This document shows positions 61,832 to 64,000 of a stretch of DNA of 64,000 nt, piece after piece. Source of the stretch: Deltaproteobacteria bacterium (lineage in GTDB: Bacteria; Desulfobacterota; Desulfobacteria; Desulfobacterales; UBA5852). Where the stretch lies: NCBI GenBank assembly GCA_020444045.1, contig JAHLLS010000003.1, forward strand, positions 228,707-292,706. The letters are read 5' to 3'. How positions within the stretch are numbered: the first letter of the stretch is position 1; every line of letters begins with the position of its first letter. The position numbers were made by a program, and so were the translations under genes. The notes beneath the pieces are model-generated. The model did no database searches, had not been told where the DNA came from, and saw only the letters and a program-made list of their open reading frames with translations.

Positions 61832-61919
61832 GTATAACCCGGCGCTGAACTCGGACGAAAAAGGTTCCGTTCGCTATCGCTCCCTCCATTCTTTTACGCC
61901 GGTTAGCTTAGCGTTATGT
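61832..61919 (+). other. attC-like site 3
   Basis: It spans GTATAAC (61832-61838) to GTTATGT (61913-61919), with CCGGCGCTGAACTCGGACG on the left and ACGCCGGTTAGCTTAGC on the right. ACGCCGGTTAGCTTAGCGTTA is a pattern very typical of integron attC 3' ends. Its length is 88 bp. Confidence 0.7.
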
Positions 61920-61951
61920 TTCTAAACCACATATAGAAACGGAAACAACAA

Positions 61952-62275
61952 ATGTCTCAAGATAAGTGCATTGTGAGATTATTTTTCGCAAAGATAAAAA
62001 AGGAATTTGTTGATCTACCTGATCCAGAAAAAAATGAATTCATGATCAAGGATAGAGCGAATCTTGATGAGCTAGGAATGAAAGCCATTTCAATGATCCA
62101 ATGCGGTGATTTAGATAATGAATGGGACTATATCGGTGTTGAGAGTTGGCCATCAATGGAAGCAATTCAAAAACGTGAAGACTTTGAAAATAATGTTCTT
62201 GAGATATCCAAATATGTAACTTACAAAACTCATCTCGGCATAGGTCAGTCATTTGAAAACTATGGCAAACAATAA
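61952..62275 (+). CDS. Small dimeric alpha/beta-barrel-like protein
   Basis: The 107-residue protein (MSQDKCIVRLFFAKIKKEFVDLPDPEKNEFM) fits a ferredoxin-like barrel: strand CIVRLFFAKIKK, helix with DELGMKAISMIQC, strand EWDYIGVESWPSMEAIQKREDFEN, and a C-terminal helix. I cannot name a specific family; it resembles ABM/EthD-type domains. It occupies exactly the space between attC-like site 3 (ending 61919) and the ACATAAC half-site at 62279, with no promoter of its own, as expected of an integron cassette. Confidence 0.6.
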   Translation: MSQDKCIVRLFFAKIKKEFVDLPDPEKNEFMIKDRANLDELGMKAISMIQCGDLDNEWDYIGVESWPSMEAIQKREDFENNVLEISKYVTYKTHLGIGQSFENYGKQ

Positions 62276-62278
62276 AAA

Positions 62279-62335
62279 ACATAACAAGGCCAGCCATGCA
62301 AAACCTCAACTGCTTCGCAGTTTTGGCCCATGCTT
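62279..62335 (+). other. attC half-site (left end only)
   Basis: ACATAAC (62279-62285), the complement of the GTTATGT end of site 3, is followed by AAGGCCAGCCATGC and a perfect hairpin AACTGC-TTC-GCAGTT. No GTT-type right end is found before the repeat that begins near 62355, so the site looks cut by that repeat. Confidence 0.45.
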
Positions 62336-62354
62336 GCAACTTTCCATATACCTC

Positions 62355-62460
62355 CTACTAGTCCGTAAAACTCCCAGAATTGTGCTAGCTGCTATGGCCC
62401 CGCACTAATCAGAGCGCATAATTCTTGAGATAGACGCTCCTAATCCATTCATGATGGGGT
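62355..62460 (+). repeat. Left part of intergenic repeat, copy 8
   Basis: TACTAGTCCGTAAA, GCTATGGCCCCGC, ACTAATCAG at 62404-62412, GCGCATAATTCTTGAGATA and GACGCTCCTAATCC. It abuts the 3' end of the recombinase gene; the right part is at 63.34-63.55 kb on the other side of that gene. Confidence 0.6.
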
Positions 62461-62490
62461 GAACTCGACGCCGGAGTCCACCCCTTGCCA

Positions 62491-63328
62491 TTAACAATAG
62501 ATGTTCTCAATCCACCTGATCGCCTCGACGTCGCTTATGGTGCCCAGATACCGCTGTGTGGTCGACAGATTCGCATGCCTCAGGATGACCTTGCTTACGA
62601 TTTCGATGGGGACGCCGGATCGTGAAGCATAGGTCGCAGAGTGACGGCGCAAATCATGCGGCCGCAATTTGATGCCCACCAGCCTGCCGGCTTTGGCAAC
62701 GATTACCCTTGCACCTTCATAGGATATCGGGAAAATCTGATCGTCCGGACTTTTACAGACCTCAAGGGCATATTCCCTGAGCCTGTCGGCCACCTTTTGC
62801 GGGATAAACACTATCTCGTGTTCCCGGCCACTTTTGGGCTCCTGCAGAATCAGTTTGCGGTCCTGGAGGTCCCTCAGCCTGAGTTTAAGGACCTCACCGA
62901 TCCGCATACCACCCCTGGCCATCAATTCCAGCATCAGCCGGTTTCTAATCTTGGTGGTCCTGAAAATGATCTCGTCCACCGTCTCCTTTTCGATGATTTC
63001 CCATTTCGAGGCCACACGCTGCCGATAGAGCTTGCGGATCATCGGCGAATCGCATGGATTTATAAGGCTGTGATCCAGATTGTTGCGGACGAAGTTGAAA
63101 AACGAACAAATGTGGGAATAGCGGATGCGCTTGGTGTAGGGCTTGTTGCCCTCGGTGAATCGATTCAGGAATCGCAGGACATCATCGGATGTTACCTGAT
63201 CGACTTCATGGTCACCGAATTCCTGGCAGAACCGATCAATGATCGGCTGGTAGGACCGGACCGTATTTTTTTTTGGAATGGGCCCGGTGGTAATCGATCC
63301 AGATGGTTGCCGCTTTTGAGACTTTCAT
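62491..63328 (-). pseudogene. Tyrosine recombinase/integrase with a frameshift in an A9 run
   Basis: The gene starts at ATG 63328 with GGGAGG five bases upstream and encodes MKVSKAATIWIDYHRAHSKK. A run of nine A (nine T on the plus strand, ~63266-63274) throws it out of frame; with eight A the frame continues NTVRSYQPIIDRFCQEFGDH and joins the catalytic domain without a break, giving 278 residues. Catalytic residues are visible: Arg in ARGGMRIGEVLKL, HDLRRHSAT (H-x-x-R), RHANLSTTQRYLG (H and Tyr). The domain lacks the extra segment of integron integrases. The catalytic part alone is open from 63042. Confidence 0.85.
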
Positions 63329-63334
63329 GGCTAC

Positions 63335-63548
63335 CTCCCTTGGTTAGGGGTTGACGGGGTGTTCATGTCAAAGGTAACCATTTGATACCGGATGCCTACA
63401 TGCAGGCTGGAGGCAGGCCCAGCCGGTTGGCCGAGTGGCACGTAATCTGAAATTTTCAAGAGCGCTGAATAATTGAGATATAACCAATGAAATCAATTAA
63501 TCACAACATTCATGTTTAAATCGTTGCAACCACCAGTAAATCTTGACA
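63335..63548 (+). repeat. Right part of intergenic repeat, copy 8
   Basis: TTGGTTAGGGGTTGACGGGG, ATGTCAAAGGTAACCATTTG and GGTTGGCCGAG precede TGGCACGTAATCTGA (63436-63450). AGCGCTGAATAATTGAGATATAACC follows, echoing the left-box sequence, and TTGACA at 63543-63548 matches copies 2 and 3. It lies upstream of the cyclase gene at 63687. Confidence 0.65.
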
Positions 63549-63686
63549 AATCCTCCAAGTAATTGATATCACATTACCAATCTGCCCTCACAATAGCAGA
63601 AATCGAAAGCCCCAGCTCCCTCTCGCCTCAATCTGACCTGTATTTATTTCCAAGCCTTTTAACAACACCGCTTCGAAGGCCAGCCC

Positions 63687-64000
63687 ATGCAATGTCCTGA
63701 ATGCCAATTCAATAATCCAGAAGGTATGAAATTTTGTGGTGAATGCGGTTGTGAAATTAAATCCGCCTGCCCTCAGTGTCATTTCACGAATCCTCCTAAT
63801 TTTAAATTTTGCGGTGAATGCGGTGCCCGGCTATCGGCACAGGAAAAATCGCAACCCAAAGAGCTTTCCCTTGAAGACAAGTTAGACAAACTTCAGCGCT
63901 ATCTGCCGAAGGGCGTTACGGAAAAGATCCTGGCTCAGAGAGGCCGCATCGAAGGAGAGCGCAAGCACATTACCGTTCTATTCTGTGATCTGGTGGGCTT
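63687..64000 (+). CDS. Class III adenylate/guanylate cyclase with N-terminal zinc ribbons (runs off window)
   Basis: The first 104 residues show two zinc-ribbon units (MQCPECQFNNPEGMKFCGECG and ACPQCHFTNPPNFKFCGECG) followed by LSLEDKLDKLQRYLPKGVTEKILAQRGRIEGERKHITVLFCDLVGF, the opening of a class III nucleotide cyclase catalytic domain with its metal-binding Asp. Proteins with this start usually continue into an AAA/ATPase and TPR region of 1000 or more residues. The ATG has GAAGG upstream and lies about 240 bp after the repeat copy 8 sigma54-like box. Confidence 0.88.
   Translation, partial: MQCPECQFNNPEGMKFCGECGCEIKSACPQCHFTNPPNFKFCGECGARLSAQEKSQPKELSLEDKLDKLQRYLPKGVTEKILAQRGRIEGERKHITVLFCDLVG

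Noticed and set aside
62491..63328. Calling the tyrosine recombinase an integron integrase because attC-like sites lie nearby
   Set aside because: Its catalytic domain goes directly from the IFPISYEGARV region to HDLRRH without the additional helix segment of IntI proteins, and no attI-like site is seen.
1..64000. tRNA, rRNA genes and CRISPR arrays
   Set aside because: No cloverleaf-like T-arm with acceptor pairing, no rRNA-like conserved stretch and no regularly spaced short repeats were noticed on reading; the dispersed repeats are too far apart and too long to be CRISPR.

Overview
The window looks like a chromosomal segment of a sulfate-reducing or related anaerobe of the Desulfobacterota (Desulfosarcina-like). 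This is inferred from family content: a cytochrome bc-type complex fused in an operon to an eight-haem c-type cytochrome, a DUF3124 protein, a DUF169 protein, L-2-amino-thiazoline-4-carboxylate hydrolase-type proteins, acyl-CoA metabolism genes, and a class III cyclase with N-terminal zinc ribbons. No rRNA, tRNA or CRISPR array was seen. By eye, base composition is mosaic: the first 15 kb is GC-rich and housekeeping-like, while 16.5-19.6, 29.6-31, 35-37, 52.6-54 and 56-62 kb are clearly AT-richer, as expected of transferred DNA.

1-15 kb, core region. A CDP-alcohol phosphatidyltransferase (partial, minus), a tagatose-bisphosphate aldolase accessory subunit (GatZ/KbaZ-like), a nucleoside hydrolase, a CPA2 cation/proton antiporter and a DUF3124 lipid-free exported protein are followed by a respiratory operon: cytochrome b, Rieske protein, and an octahaem cytochrome carrying HEAT and TPR repeats. 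An RND efflux pair (adaptor and permease, the latter with an unusual ~190-residue C-terminal extension) follows. An intact IS256-family element (15055-16368, 8-bp target duplication) closes this part.

16-50 kb, accessory region. It starts with a hybrid histidine kinase (minus) and a ZIP-type metal transporter. After that come almost exclusively plus-strand genes: an alpha/beta hydrolase, an Ntn amidohydrolase, an acyl-CoA ligase, an amidase, a membrane SpoIIE phosphatase, a 3-hydroxyacyl-CoA dehydrogenase and a flavodoxin/SCP2 protein clipped by an IS3 element. The next block is dominated by caspase-fold proteins: a C14 caspase lipoprotein with a frameshifted signal peptide, a TPR-CHAT lipoprotein in an operon with a DUF4384 protein and a CHASE2-SpoIIE phosphatase, and a second caspase fused to DUF1566. 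A pentapeptide-repeat protein, an ABM-type monooxygenase, a serine hydrolase and a sigma54 activator complete the region.

50-64 kb, cassette-like region. Small unrelated plus-strand genes (SnoaL-like, GNAT, ATC hydrolase, glycosyltransferase, methyltransferase, dienelactone hydrolase, acyltransferase, DUF169, MarR, zinc ribbon, ABM-like) are interspersed with three integron attC-like sites and one half-site. A tyrosine recombinase broken by a frameshift in an A9 run lies beyond them, and a class III cyclase starts at the right edge.

The most unusual pattern is a family of intergenic repeats, all in the same orientation between 22.4 and 63.5 kb. Each ends in TGGCACGTAAT, which in the best copy continues to a full sigma54 -24/-12 match (TGGCACGTAATCTGC). 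Most lie 150-500 bp upstream of a plus-strand gene. Several are paired with an upstream ACTAATCAG box, and in two cases the pair encloses a minus-strand gene, one of them the recombinase. They may be a sigma54 regulon, the ends of a non-autonomous mobile element family, or both.
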